A stretch of DNA of 39,210 bases from WFQV01 sp964611145 (GTDB lineage Bacteria > Bacteroidota > Ignavibacteria > Ignavibacteriales > Melioribacteraceae), in NCBI GenBank assembly GCA_964611145.1, contig CAZSYM010000017.1:1-39210 (forward strand), given 5' to 3'. Positions 8,420 through 16,020 of the stretch are shown piece after piece. Each line of letters opens with the position of its first letter. Within the stretch, counting starts at the first letter, position 1. A program made the position numbers and the translations under genes. The notes under the pieces were generated by a model, which saw nothing but the letters and a program-made list of their open reading frames with translations, ran no database searches and was not told where the DNA came from.

Positions 8420-10165
8420 ATGGGCTCTCTATTGATAATGATTCTTGCATTTGGGGGATATTTGCTAATGTACAAGCTCTACGGCAAATATGTGGGAAAC
8501 AAGATTTTTGCCGTGGATGACAGCAATATTGCCCCCTCGGTGGAGTTCGAGGACGGAACGGACTTCGTCCCGACAAAAAAAGAAGTAATCTTCGGACACC
8601 ACTTTACTTCCATTGCCGGTACGGGACCGATTGTAGGTCCTGCCATTGCAATCATTTGGGGCTGGGTCCCGGCTTTACTTTGGGTATTCATAGGCTCCAT
8701 TATGATGGGTGCCGTACATGATTTCGGTTCCCTTCTGATTTCGATGAGAAACAAGGGAAAATCCATTTCGGAGTACACCGCTCTCTACGTCAGCAGTCGT
8801 ACCCGTTTGATTATTTTCTTCGTTATCTTCATTGAAATCTGGATTATCGTTTCCATATTCGGGCTTGTTATGGCGGTACTATTCAAAATGTTTCCCGGAG
8901 CCGTTCTCCCTGTATGGCTGGAAATACCAATTGCAATGTACATTGGCTACGTGGTTTACAAAAAGAATGCAAATGTTACCGTTTGGTCCCTTATCGGTGT
9001 AACATTAATGTATATCACTGTAGTCATAGGTGCATTTGTTCCTATTAAAATGCCAGCATTTTTAGGTATCTCTCCAATTGGAATGTGGTCAATTGTCCTG
9101 TTGATTTATGCTTTCTTCGCATCCGTTTTGCCTGTCACCGCATTATTGCAACCAAGAGACTTTTTGAACTCTCACCAATTAGTAATAGCAATGGCTTTAA
9201 TGATGTTGGGTATTTTGGTTGCTTCCTTAGGTGGCAATTTGGAATTAGTCGCTCCTGCGGTTCAGGCCGCACCTAAGGACGCCCCACCGCTCTGGCCGTT
9301 TTTGTTCATAACCATCGCATGCGGCTCCATCTCCGGCTGGCATTCGTTGGTCTCCTCGGGAACATCGGCACGGCAGGTACGCAAAGAAAGCGATTCCATT
9401 TTCGTAGGTTACGGTTCCATGCTAATGGAAGGAGCTTTGGCTACCTTGGTAATTATTGCCGTCGCTGCAGGTATTGGAATGGGCTATACAACGAAAGACG
9501 GAACGGTATTAACAGGGATTCAGGCATGGACACATCATTATGCTTCGTGGGCAGCTGCAAAGGGACTTGCTTCCAAAGTGGGAGCATTCGTAATCGGTGC
9601 CGCAAATATGATAGAAACCTTGGGTATCCCGCATAACATTGCGGCTGTAATAATGGGTGTATTTGTTGCATCCTTCGCGGGGACAACCTTGGATACCGCC
9701 ACACGTGTTCAGCGTTACATTCTTACGGAAACTTTCCCGAAGGCTTTTGGCAACAAATATGTTTCCACAAGTGCAGTTATCATTCTCGCCTTGGCACTTA
9801 TATTCTCAACCGGCGCCGATGGGAAAGGCGCTCTTACGCTTTGGCCCCTTTTCGGAGCTACCAATCAAACTCTTGCCGGTCTGGCTCTGATCATAATCAC
9901 CGTCTTTCTCCGCACCCGCGGCGGTTTGAAATGGATTGTAAGTGCTATCCCGGCAGCATTCATGATTACCGTCTCCTTCTGGGCTTTGTGGATGAACGAA
10001 ATCAATTTCGTTAATAAAGGAAATATTCTCCTTTCAATTATTAACGCTTTAATCATGCTCAGCGTTGTTTGGATTACAATAGAAGGAATACGGAGATTCG
10101 TAAACATCGAGGAATTGAACTACGACAAGAAAACAGGTGCAATCACAACATTCCAGGAATCATGA
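8420..10165 (+). CDS. cstA: Carbon starvation protein A (CstA) family transporter
   Basis: A 581-residue, highly hydrophobic inner-membrane protein of the CstA/BtsT family. Known members import peptides or pyruvate during carbon limitation. Diagnostic segments are HHFTSIAGTGPIVGPAIA near residues 60-78 and MMGAVHDFGSLL near 94-105, followed by many transmembrane helices. At 581 residues it is shorter than the roughly 700-residue E. coli proteins but matches the short form common in other phyla. AGGTG precedes the ATG. The stop codon overlaps the next start as ATGA, so the downstream membrane protein is translationally coupled. The substrate is not determinable from sequence alone. Confidence 0.93.
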   Translation: MGSLLIMILAFGGYLLMYKLYGKYVGNKIFAVDDSNIAPSVEFEDGTDFVPTKKEVIFGHHFTSIAGTGPIVGPAIAIIWGWVPALLWVFIGSIMMGAVHDFGSLLISMRNKGKSISEYTALYVSSRTRLIIFFVIFIEIWIIVSIFGLVMAVLFKMFPGAVLPVWLEIPIAMYIGYVVYKKNANVTVWSLIGVTLMYITVVIGAFVPIKMPAFLGISPIGMWSIVLLIYAFFASVLPVTALLQPRDFLNSHQLVIAMALMMLGILVASLGGNLELVAPAVQAAPKDAPPLWPFLFITIACGSISGWHSLVSSGTSARQVRKESDSIFVGYGSMLMEGALATLVIIAVAAGIGMGYTTKDGTVLTGIQAWTHHYASWAAAKGLASKVGAFVIGAANMIETLGIPHNIAAVIMGVFVASFAGTTLDTATRVQRYILTETFPKAFGNKYVSTSAVIILALALIFSTGADGKGALTLWPLFGATNQTLAGLALIIITVFLRTRGGLKWIVSAIPAAFMITVSFWALWMNEINFVNKGNILLSIINALIMLSVVWITIEGIRRFVNIEELNYDKKTGAITTFQES

Positions 10166-10608
10166 AAAAACTGAAGCGATTGTATTTTCAATTCATAACT
10201 CCCGCCGTTCTCTTGACGGCGGGGGTTTTTCTGTTACAGGAATACAAAATCTGGAAAGGGTTTGACATCCTTCCTTCCCGCACTCTTTCAATTACCATAT
10301 TCGTCCTTGCCGTTGCAATCGGGGTCGCGCTCCCGATTTTCACAAGAGTATGGTTTTTTGGAAAACTTAAAGAGAAAAAATTCTTTTCCGAGGAGGAATT
10401 TTACGCATACGAAAGTTTCGTAATCAAAATGATTTCCCTTACTCCTTATTTGGCGCTGATTGCCGCTCTTTTAAAATTACCTAACTTTTACTTCGCCGGA
10501 ACCTCGCTTGCGGCTTTGTATGCTATCTATTATAATTACCCTTCGGAAAAGAAAATACAATTCGATAAAAAAATTTTTAAGGTAAAAAACGATGCCGACA
10601 TTGATTGA
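10162..10608 (+). CDS. Small membrane protein co-transcribed with cstA
   Basis: A 148-residue protein of unknown family. Hydrophobic segments near residues 12-27, 43-63, 92-108 and 110-124 suggest four membrane helices, with short charged loops (KLKEKKFFSEEEF near 70-82). The ATG overlaps the cstA stop (ATGA), and the end overlaps the next gene by 17 nt, so it is part of a coupled operon. A longer frame opens at 10069 but lies inside cstA and is rejected. Codons 13-23 form a GC-rich hairpin followed by five T, which looks like an intrinsic terminator placed inside the gene. I do not recognise the family. A partner subunit or modulator of the CstA transporter is a guess from context. Confidence 0.75.
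   Translation: MKKLKRLYFQFITPAVLLTAGVFLLQEYKIWKGFDILPSRTLSITIFVLAVAIGVALPIFTRVWFFGKLKEKKFFSEEEFYAYESFVIKMISLTPYLALIAALLKLPNFYFAGTSLAALYAIYYNYPSEKKIQFDKKIFKVKNDADID
10198..10230 (+). terminator. Intrinsic terminator-like hairpin inside a coding sequence
   Basis: The left arm 10198-10208 pairs with 10216-10226 (11 bp, one G-U pair, core CCCGCCGT/ACGGCGGG) around a 7-nt loop. The run TTTTT follows immediately (10226-10230). It starts 33 bp after the cstA stop codon but within the next open frame. The structure is canonical; whether it terminates in vivo is unknown. It may act as an attenuator that reduces expression of the three downstream genes relative to cstA. Confidence 0.7.
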
Positions 10609-10882
10609 ACGTTTCAAGGAATTTTTAAAAAGCTCGTGGCATGCTTTTGACTTGGCCGCAAAAGCAAAAGCCACGGATATAATCGAATTTGAACTCGCGG
10701 AACTTCAAAATATCTTCGGAATAATCGTAATTGGTGCCTTTGTGGGAATGGCTTCGCCACCAATGCAAATATCTCTCGATTTGCTTCCTTACATGGACGA
10801 GGAACTTTTGATAGTAATGAACAAAATTTCTACCGCCAATACACCTATTTCGGAATTAGTATCAATATTGGACGTTCACTGA
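10592..10882 (+). CDS. 96-residue orphan protein between membrane protein and ArsA-like ATPase
   Basis: A 96-residue protein that I do not recognise. An amphipathic N-terminal helix (IERFKEFLKSSWHAFDLAAKAKA) leads to an acidic linker. A hydrophobic stretch NIFGIIVIGAFVGMA (about residues 40-54) could be one membrane helix or a buried core. The C-terminus is acidic with a leucine/isoleucine pattern (LLPYMDEELLIVMNK). It overlaps the upstream gene by 17 nt, and its TGA shares bases with the next ATG (TGATG), so it is translationally coupled on both sides. That context makes it a real gene and a likely partner of the ATPase. No function can be given. Confidence 0.72.
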   Translation: MPTLIERFKEFLKSSWHAFDLAAKAKATDIIEFELAELQNIFGIIVIGAFVGMASPPMQISLDLLPYMDEELLIVMNKISTANTPISELVSILDVH

Positions 10883-11793
10883 TGGAAAAGAAAAAACCGA
10901 AAATAATGTTCTATCTGGGCAAAGGCGGCGTAGGTAAATCCACCACCTCCTCCCTTTCCGCCGTCGAATACGCATTGAAAGGCGAAAAGGTTTTCTTAAC
11001 ATCCATGGACCCCGCCCATAATTTGTCCGACATTTTCGAAACAAAATTAGGCGAAAAACCCCATAAACTGAACGATAACCTTTACGTAAGCGAGGTGGAC
11101 CTAGACCATTGGATTAACGATTATCTAAACGACGTTCAACGGCAAATGACAAAAACTTATTCTTATCTTACGGCTCTGAATCTCGAAAAACATTTCGGAA
11201 TTATACGCTATTCGCCAGGAATTGAAGAATATGCTCTTCTACGTGCCTTCACTTATTATCTTGAAAAATATAAAGAGTTCGACAGACTGATTTTCGACAT
11301 GCCTCCCACGGGCCTCACGCTTAAATTCCTTGCTCTTCCGAAACTTTCCCAACTTTGGCTCGAAAAGCTTGTGGATTTGCGCAATGAAATAATCAAAAAG
11401 AAACAACTGGTCACAAGAATAAAATTCGGTAATGTGGAAATAGAACAAGACAAATTACTCAATAAATTAAACACTCAACTTAACGAATATGAGGAAGCAA
11501 GGAAAATTTTGGAAGATAAAGAAAGAACCGAATTAGTGCTTGTAATGAACCAGGATAAACTCTCGTTGGCGGAATCCAAACTGATAATAGAAAAGCTAAA
11601 ATTCGCCGAATTGAGTATCAGCAAGATTTTTATAAACAAATTTCAAAAGGGAATATCCGCCGAGGAACTAAAACAAATCTTTGGCGATTACGAAATTCGG
11701 CTTTATCCTTTGGAAAGAGATTCCATAACCGGTTTGGAAAACTTAAAACAATACCTTTATGATAATAATTTCATAGCTCGTAATAACGCTTAA
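10882..11793 (+). CDS. ArsA/Get3-family ATPase, single domain
   Basis: A 303-residue P-loop ATPase of the SIMIBI class. The deviant Walker A GKGGVGKST is at residues 13-21 with the signature lysine K14. The switch I motif DPAHN starts at D43, and the A-loop/switch II segment DMPPTGLTL is near residues 138-146. Only one ATPase domain is present, unlike the tandem arsenite pump ATPase. The protein has no cysteine, so it lacks both the metalloid-binding cysteines of ArsA and the zinc CxxC of Get3. It is the last gene of the cstA operon and overlaps its neighbour by one base (TGATG). No arsB, arsC or arsR is nearby, so arsenic resistance is unlikely. Membrane-protein targeting or energising a membrane partner is inference. 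Confidence 0.85.
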   Translation: MEKKKPKIMFYLGKGGVGKSTTSSLSAVEYALKGEKVFLTSMDPAHNLSDIFETKLGEKPHKLNDNLYVSEVDLDHWINDYLNDVQRQMTKTYSYLTALNLEKHFGIIRYSPGIEEYALLRAFTYYLEKYKEFDRLIFDMPPTGLTLKFLALPKLSQLWLEKLVDLRNEIIKKKQLVTRIKFGNVEIEQDKLLNKLNTQLNEYEEARKILEDKERTELVLVMNQDKLSLAESKLIIEKLKFAELSISKIFINKFQKGISAEELKQIFGDYEIRLYPLERDSITGLENLKQYLYDNNFIARNNA

Positions 11794-11807
11794 AAATCGC
11801 CATGAGA

Positions 11808-11827
11808 AAAAGCATCGCTATGCTTTT
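11808..11827. terminator. Bidirectional terminator overlapping the typA stop codon
   Basis: An 8-bp stem AAAAGCAT/ATGCTTTT with the loop CGCT. T-runs lie on both sides, so it serves the cstA operon (+) and typA (-). The typA stop codon (11818-11820) falls within the loop and the first base of the right arm, so the last typA codons form part of the terminator. Confidence 0.75.
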
Positions 11828-13647
11828 CTTTTTTCCTTTCCCAATTCGAACCTTTTTCTTTCGAGAGGATCGAGATAATATTTCCTCATTCGCAAAGATT
11901 TCGGGGTAATTTCAACCAATTCGTCTTCCTTAATATACTCCAACATCTCTTCCAATGTCATTTTGAAAGGTGGGGTAATCTTAACCGCTTTATCGGCACT
12001 CGCCGCTCTCATATTGGTCAGTTTTTTCCCACGTTGCACGTGAACTTCAATATCAATATCCTTGTTATGCTCTCCGACAATCTGCCCTCGATACACCACA
12101 TCCCCCGGCGCGATAAAAAACTTTCCTCTATCTTGCAAAGCATTTATCGCATATGCCGTAGCTTGTCCGTCATGCATCGAAATCAAAACTCCGTTTTGCC
12201 GTTTTACAATCGAGCCTTTGAAATATTCATACTGATAAAATCTATGATGCATTATCCCCTCGCCGGAAGTAAGCGTAAGGAGTTTATTCCGCAGTCCCAT
12301 CAATCCGCGGGAAGGTATATGAAATTCCAAATGAAGCAAATTACTCTTGGGTTCCATTTTCACCAACTCGCCGCGACGTTGTCCCACCAACTCAATAACT
12401 TTCCCAGAATATTCCTCCGGCAAATCGACGGTAAGAATTTCTATCGGTTCCGCCTTCCGACCATTGATTTCCTTGTAAATTACCTTTGGGGGACCGACGG
12501 CAAATTCATATCCTTCCCTACGCATATTCTCGATTAGGATAGAAAGGTGCAAAATTCCTCGTCCGCTCACTTTGAATGTATCCGTCGCCCCGGTTTCCTC
12601 CACTCGCAAAGAAACGTTGTGCTCCAGTTCTTTATAAAGTCTTTCCTTCAAATGACGCGACGTAACATATTTTCCTTCCTTTCCATAAAAAGGGGAAGTG
12701 TTAACGGTAAAATTCATACTGATTGTCGGTTCATCGATAGCAATCACGGGCAAAGGTTCGGGATTATCCGCAGCCGCCAAAGTATCCCCTATATCTATTC
12801 CTTCCACGCCCACAACGGCACAAATTTCCCCCGTGGGCACTTCGTCCGTTTCTTTTCTTTCCAATCCTTCGAAAATAAAAATTTGTTTAATCGAAGTTGC
12901 TTTTATTTCACCGTTTCTTTTTATAATACTCAATTCGGCATCTTTTCTTAAAGAGCCTCTAAAAACACGCCCTATACCTATTCTGCCCACATAGTCATTG
13001 TAATCAATAGTAGTTATTTGCATTTGCAAGGTTCCTTGATTGGAAGGAGGCTCGGGAACATAATCCACTATCGCTTCCAGCAAAGGTTTCAAATCCTTTT
13101 TTTCTTCCGACAAATCCGTAACCGCCCAACCGTTACGTCCGCTTGCATAGATAACGGGGAATTCCAATTGTTCCTCGTCGGCATCAAGTTCAATAAATAA
13201 ATCGTAAATTTCGTTCAACACTTCTGCGGGACGATTATCCGGGCGATCGATTTTATTGATAACAACTATAGGTTTCAATTTCAAATTAAGAGCCTTTTCC
13301 AGGACAAAGCGAGTTTGAGGCATGGGACCTTCGAAAGAATCGACCAGCAATAAAACGCCGTCAGCCATTTTAAGCACCCGTTCCACTTCCCCACCGAAAT
13401 CCGCATGCCCCGGTGTGTCGATTAAATTTATTTTATAATCGTAATAGGAAATACTGATATTTTTAGACAAAATGGTAATACCGCGTTCCCTTTCCAGATC
13501 GTTCGAATCCAGAAATCTCTCCCTTACAATTTGATTATCTCTAAAAACCTTGCTCTGCTTCAATAATTCGTCAACCAAGGTGGTCTTTCCGTGATCAACG
13601 TGCGCAATAATTGCAACGTTACGAATGTGTTTCAATTTCTTCTCCAT
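11818..13647 (-). CDS. typA: Translational GTPase TypA/BipA
   Basis: A 609-residue ribosome-binding GTPase of the EF-G/LepA superfamily, which helps 50S assembly and stress adaptation. G1 is AHVDHGKTT (residues 15-23), G2 ERGITILSKN, G3 DTPGHADFGGEVER and G4 NKIDRPDNRPAEV. The C-terminal BipA-specific half includes RGLMGLRNKLLTLTSGEG and GVLISMHDGQATAYA. The length is typical (about 600-615). It is the last gene of prs-rplY-pth-typA, 25 bp after pth. The operon context of nucleotide and translation genes agrees with its role. Confidence 0.97.
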   Translation of the reverse strand: MEKKLKHIRNVAIIAHVDHGKTTLVDELLKQSKVFRDNQIVRERFLDSNDLERERGITILSKNISISYYDYKINLIDTPGHADFGGEVERVLKMADGVLLLVDSFEGPMPQTRFVLEKALNLKLKPIVVINKIDRPDNRPAEVLNEIYDLFIELDADEEQLEFPVIYASGRNGWAVTDLSEEKKDLKPLLEAIVDYVPEPPSNQGTLQMQITTIDYNDYVGRIGIGRVFRGSLRKDAELSIIKRNGEIKATSIKQIFIFEGLERKETDEVPTGEICAVVGVEGIDIGDTLAAADNPEPLPVIAIDEPTISMNFTVNTSPFYGKEGKYVTSRHLKERLYKELEHNVSLRVEETGATDTFKVSGRGILHLSILIENMRREGYEFAVGPPKVIYKEINGRKAEPIEILTVDLPEEYSGKVIELVGQRRGELVKMEPKSNLLHLEFHIPSRGLMGLRNKLLTLTSGEGIMHHRFYQYEYFKGSIVKRQNGVLISMHDGQATAYAINALQDRGKFFIAPGDVVYRGQIVGEHNKDIDIEVHVQRGKKLTNMRAASADKAVKITPPFKMTLEEMLEYIKEDELVEITPKSLRMRKYYLDPLERKRFELGKEKRKA

Positions 13648-13672
13648 GAAAATAGTTCAAGAAAACGGTCGG

Positions 13673-14275
13673 CTATTCCGCCCCTTCGTTTCCGCTTTGT
13701 TTTTTATTAGCCATGCTCCTGCTATAAAAATCAAGAGCTTGTTGAAAGCCCCCCAGCACAAATTGCTCTAAAATATCCACGGCAAAATCCGTCAGATTCG
13801 GCAGTTGTTGGCGTTCCTCTTCCGTGAAGGGAGAAAGGACATAATTCGCCATTTCTCCGGCTTCAAAATTACGCCCTATCCCGAATCGCAAACGGGGAAA
13901 ATGATTATCCGCCAAATGATAAATAATCGACGCAAGACCATTATGTCCGCCGTCGCTACCGGCAGGTCTTATACGTATTTTCCCGAAATCGAGGTTCACG
14001 TCATCGGTGATTACCAAGAAATCGTCAAGTGAAATTCCGAATCTTTCGAAAATTTCTGTCGCAGCAACCCCACTTCTATTAACATAGGTGGTAGGTTTAA
14101 CCAAAACAAAATCGTGCCCGGAGAGGTTACCCACAGCTTGGAAGTAATCGCCTCGTCCGGGCTTAAAAATCACCTTTTGCCTTTCGGCAAATCTATCCAA
14201 AACAATAAAGCCGATATTATGCCTGGTATCCGCATATTCCGTTCCAGGATTGCCGATTCCAAAGAGAATTTTCAA
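13673..14275 (-). CDS. pth: Peptidyl-tRNA hydrolase
   Basis: A 200-residue bacterial Pth, which releases peptides from prematurely dropped peptidyl-tRNA. The start GIGNPGTEYADTRHNIGF carries the conserved N9 and the catalytic H19. DDVNLDFGKIRIRPAGSDGGHNG near residues 90-112 carries the catalytic Asp region. FPRLRFGIGR and NYVLSPF follow as usual. The C-terminal tail of about 10 polar residues is variable in the family. Only 2 bp separate it from the rplY stop, which is the widespread rplY-pth pairing. Confidence 0.97.
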   Translation of the reverse strand: MKILFGIGNPGTEYADTRHNIGFIVLDRFAERQKVIFKPGRGDYFQAVGNLSGHDFVLVKPTTYVNRSGVAATEIFERFGISLDDFLVITDDVNLDFGKIRIRPAGSDGGHNGLASIIYHLADNHFPRLRFGIGRNFEAGEMANYVLSPFTEEERQQLPNLTDFAVDILEQFVLGGFQQALDFYSRSMANKKQSGNEGAE

Positions 14276-14277
14276 TT

Positions 14278-14919
14278 TTATTCTTCTTCGGATTTCCCTT
14301 TCGAAATAACTTCGGGTTCGGCTTTTTCCTCTTCTTCTTCAGCCTCGGTCGGAACTTCTTCCACACCGGTCTTAGGCGGAGTAATGGTAAAAATAATAGC
14401 GTCTTCGGGATTCAGTATTTTGGCGTTTTCTACTTTCACATCCTTGACATGTAAAGAATCTCCGATTCCCAAATGGGAAATATCAACTTCAATTTTATCG
14501 GGAATCTGACGGGGCAGACATTCAATATCCAATTTATGAATGAATTGCGTTAAAATTCCGCCTTCCTTAACACCCTCGGAAGCACCTACGTGCACCACGG
14601 GAATTTGAACAGTTATAACTTCACCGAAAGTTATACCTTGAAAATCCACATGAATTACGCGGTCGGTTACGGGATCGAATTGAGTATCTTTCAATATCGC
14701 TTTGTATTCGGCTCCGTCGTCGCTTTTGAGCGTAACCATATGGGTTTCGGAAGTATAAATCAAAGGATTCAAATCTTTTTCGGGAAGGTAGAAATAAAAT
14801 TGGTCTTTTTGTTCCTTAGCGTAAAAAACACCAGGCACATAGCCTTCCTTCCGCAACTTATTCAATGCTCCTTTAGTGGAGATTTCTCGCTTTTTAACAT
14901 TTAACGTTAACTCAGCCAT
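14278..14919 (-). CDS. rplY: 50S ribosomal protein L25, long (CTC/TL5) form
   Basis: A 213-residue ribosomal protein that binds 5S rRNA. Residues 1-95 are the L25 domain (GALNKLRKEGYVPGVFYA near 17-34, VIHVDFQ near 88-94). Residues 96-190 are the beta-rich TL5/CTC domain (VVHVGASEGVKEGGILTQF, then PDKIEVDISHLGIGD). The acidic tail (EAEEEEEKAEPE) is common in this form. It lies between prs and pth, an order seen in many bacteria and consistent with one transcript. Confidence 0.96.
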   Translation of the reverse strand: MAELTLNVKKREISTKGALNKLRKEGYVPGVFYAKEQKDQFYFYLPEKDLNPLIYTSETHMVTLKSDDGAEYKAILKDTQFDPVTDRVIHVDFQGITFGEVITVQIPVVHVGASEGVKEGGILTQFIHKLDIECLPRQIPDKIEVDISHLGIGDSLHVKDVKVENAKILNPEDAIIFTITPPKTGVEEVPTEAEEEEEKAEPEVISKGKSEEE

Positions 14920-14947
14920 TATTATTCATCCTTATATTTTAATAAAT

Positions 14948-15892
14948 CTAACTTTTGTCGATTTCAAACAAAGAGCTAATGGATTCATGGTTATGCGTTC
15001 TTAAAATCGCTTCTCCCAAAAGCTCCGAAGCGGTTTTCACTTCTATTTTACCGCTTTCCTTTGCAAGAGGTATAGTGTCTGTAGTATAAAGCTTTTTAAT
15101 AGGAGACTTTTCAATTTTCTCGACAGCGCTATCAGAAAAAAGAGGATGAGTAACGGCACCGTAAATTTCCTTAGCTCCATTTTCCTTAAGCGCTTCGACG
15201 GCAGCAACAAAAGTTCCGCCTGTATCAATCAAATCGTCAACAATAAGAACATTTTTCCCTTCAACTTCCCCGATAATATGCATTATCTCCGCTACGTTAT
15301 GTTTCGGACGTCGTTTATCCAAGACAGCAAACTTAGCGCCAAACCTTTTAGCATAGGACCTTGCCAATTTAATGCCACCGACATCGGGAGAAACGACGAC
15401 CATACCGTCTTGTTTCAGATTGTCAAAAAGCCCCGTAAAAATAGGCGAGGCATAGAGATGGTCGAACGGAATATCGAAAAAACCTTGAATTTGTGGCGCA
15501 TGCAAATCCATAGTAATTATTCTGTCTGCGCCCGCAACGGTCAAAAGATTAGCGACCAATTTTGCGGTGATAGCAACACGCGGCTGGTCTTTTCTGTCCT
15601 GCCGTGCATACCCGAAATAGGGAATTACCGCCGTAATTCTCCGCGCCGAAGAGCGCTTTGCGGCGTCCAACATTATCAAAAGTTCCATCAAGTTTTCAGC
15701 TGGCGGATAGGTTGACTGCACAAGAAAAACATCGCCGCCGCGAATATTCTCTTTGAATTTAACCCAAATCTCGCCGTCACTGAACCGCTTTCTTTCGATT
15801 TCCCCCACGGGAAGATTCAAATACTCACAAATCTTTGCCGTGAGAGCCACACTGGCACCACCGGGGAATATCCTTGGGAAATCTTCTTTCAT
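14948..15892 (-). CDS. prs: Ribose-phosphate pyrophosphokinase
   Basis: A 314-residue PRPP synthase, which transfers pyrophosphate from ATP to ribose 5-phosphate to supply purine, pyrimidine, histidine, tryptophan and NAD synthesis. Visible motifs are the subunit and ATP region RFSDGEIWVKFKENIRG near residues 40-56, PYFGYARQDRKD near 92-103, MDLHAPQIQGFFDIP near 129-143, and the PRPP loop VLIVDDLIDTGGTF near 215-228. The length matches the usual 310-320. It is the promoter-proximal gene of the four-gene operon. The ribosome binding site is weak (GAGAG directly before the ATG). Confidence 0.97.
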   Translation of the reverse strand: MKEDFPRIFPGGASVALTAKICEYLNLPVGEIERKRFSDGEIWVKFKENIRGGDVFLVQSTYPPAENLMELLIMLDAAKRSSARRITAVIPYFGYARQDRKDQPRVAITAKLVANLLTVAGADRIITMDLHAPQIQGFFDIPFDHLYASPIFTGLFDNLKQDGMVVVSPDVGGIKLARSYAKRFGAKFAVLDKRRPKHNVAEIMHIIGEVEGKNVLIVDDLIDTGGTFVAAVEALKENGAKEIYGAVTHPLFSDSAVEKIEKSPIKKLYTTDTIPLAKESGKIEVKTASELLGEAILRTHNHESISSLFEIDKS

Positions 15893-15926
15893 CTCTCGCG
15901 GTTTTTAAAATAAAATACAGACTTCT

Positions 15927-15955
15927 AATTTAATTCTTTCTTTCAGTTAAGTCAA
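15927..15955 (-). promoter_or_regulatory. Promoter of the prs-rplY-pth-typA operon
   Basis: On the minus strand TTGACT and TAAATT are separated by 17 nt, about 35 nt before the prs ATG. The same stretch also reads as CTTG-N20-TAAATTAG, close to the Bacteroidota consensus TTTG / TAnnTTTG. Both readings place the transcription start about 25-30 nt before the gene. Confidence 0.6.
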
Positions 15956-16020
15956 GATTTTGTAATACGTTAAAAGAAAACCCAAATCTCATTACTAAAA
16001 ACTTTTCCTCGCTTTTCGAT

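Noticed and set aside
10069..10161. Upstream extension of the small membrane protein
   Set aside because: It lies inside cstA in another frame; the ATGA overlap start is the normal coupled start.
10882..11793. Arsenic resistance role for the ArsA-like gene
   Set aside because: Single domain, no cysteines, and no arsB, arsC or arsR genes nearby.
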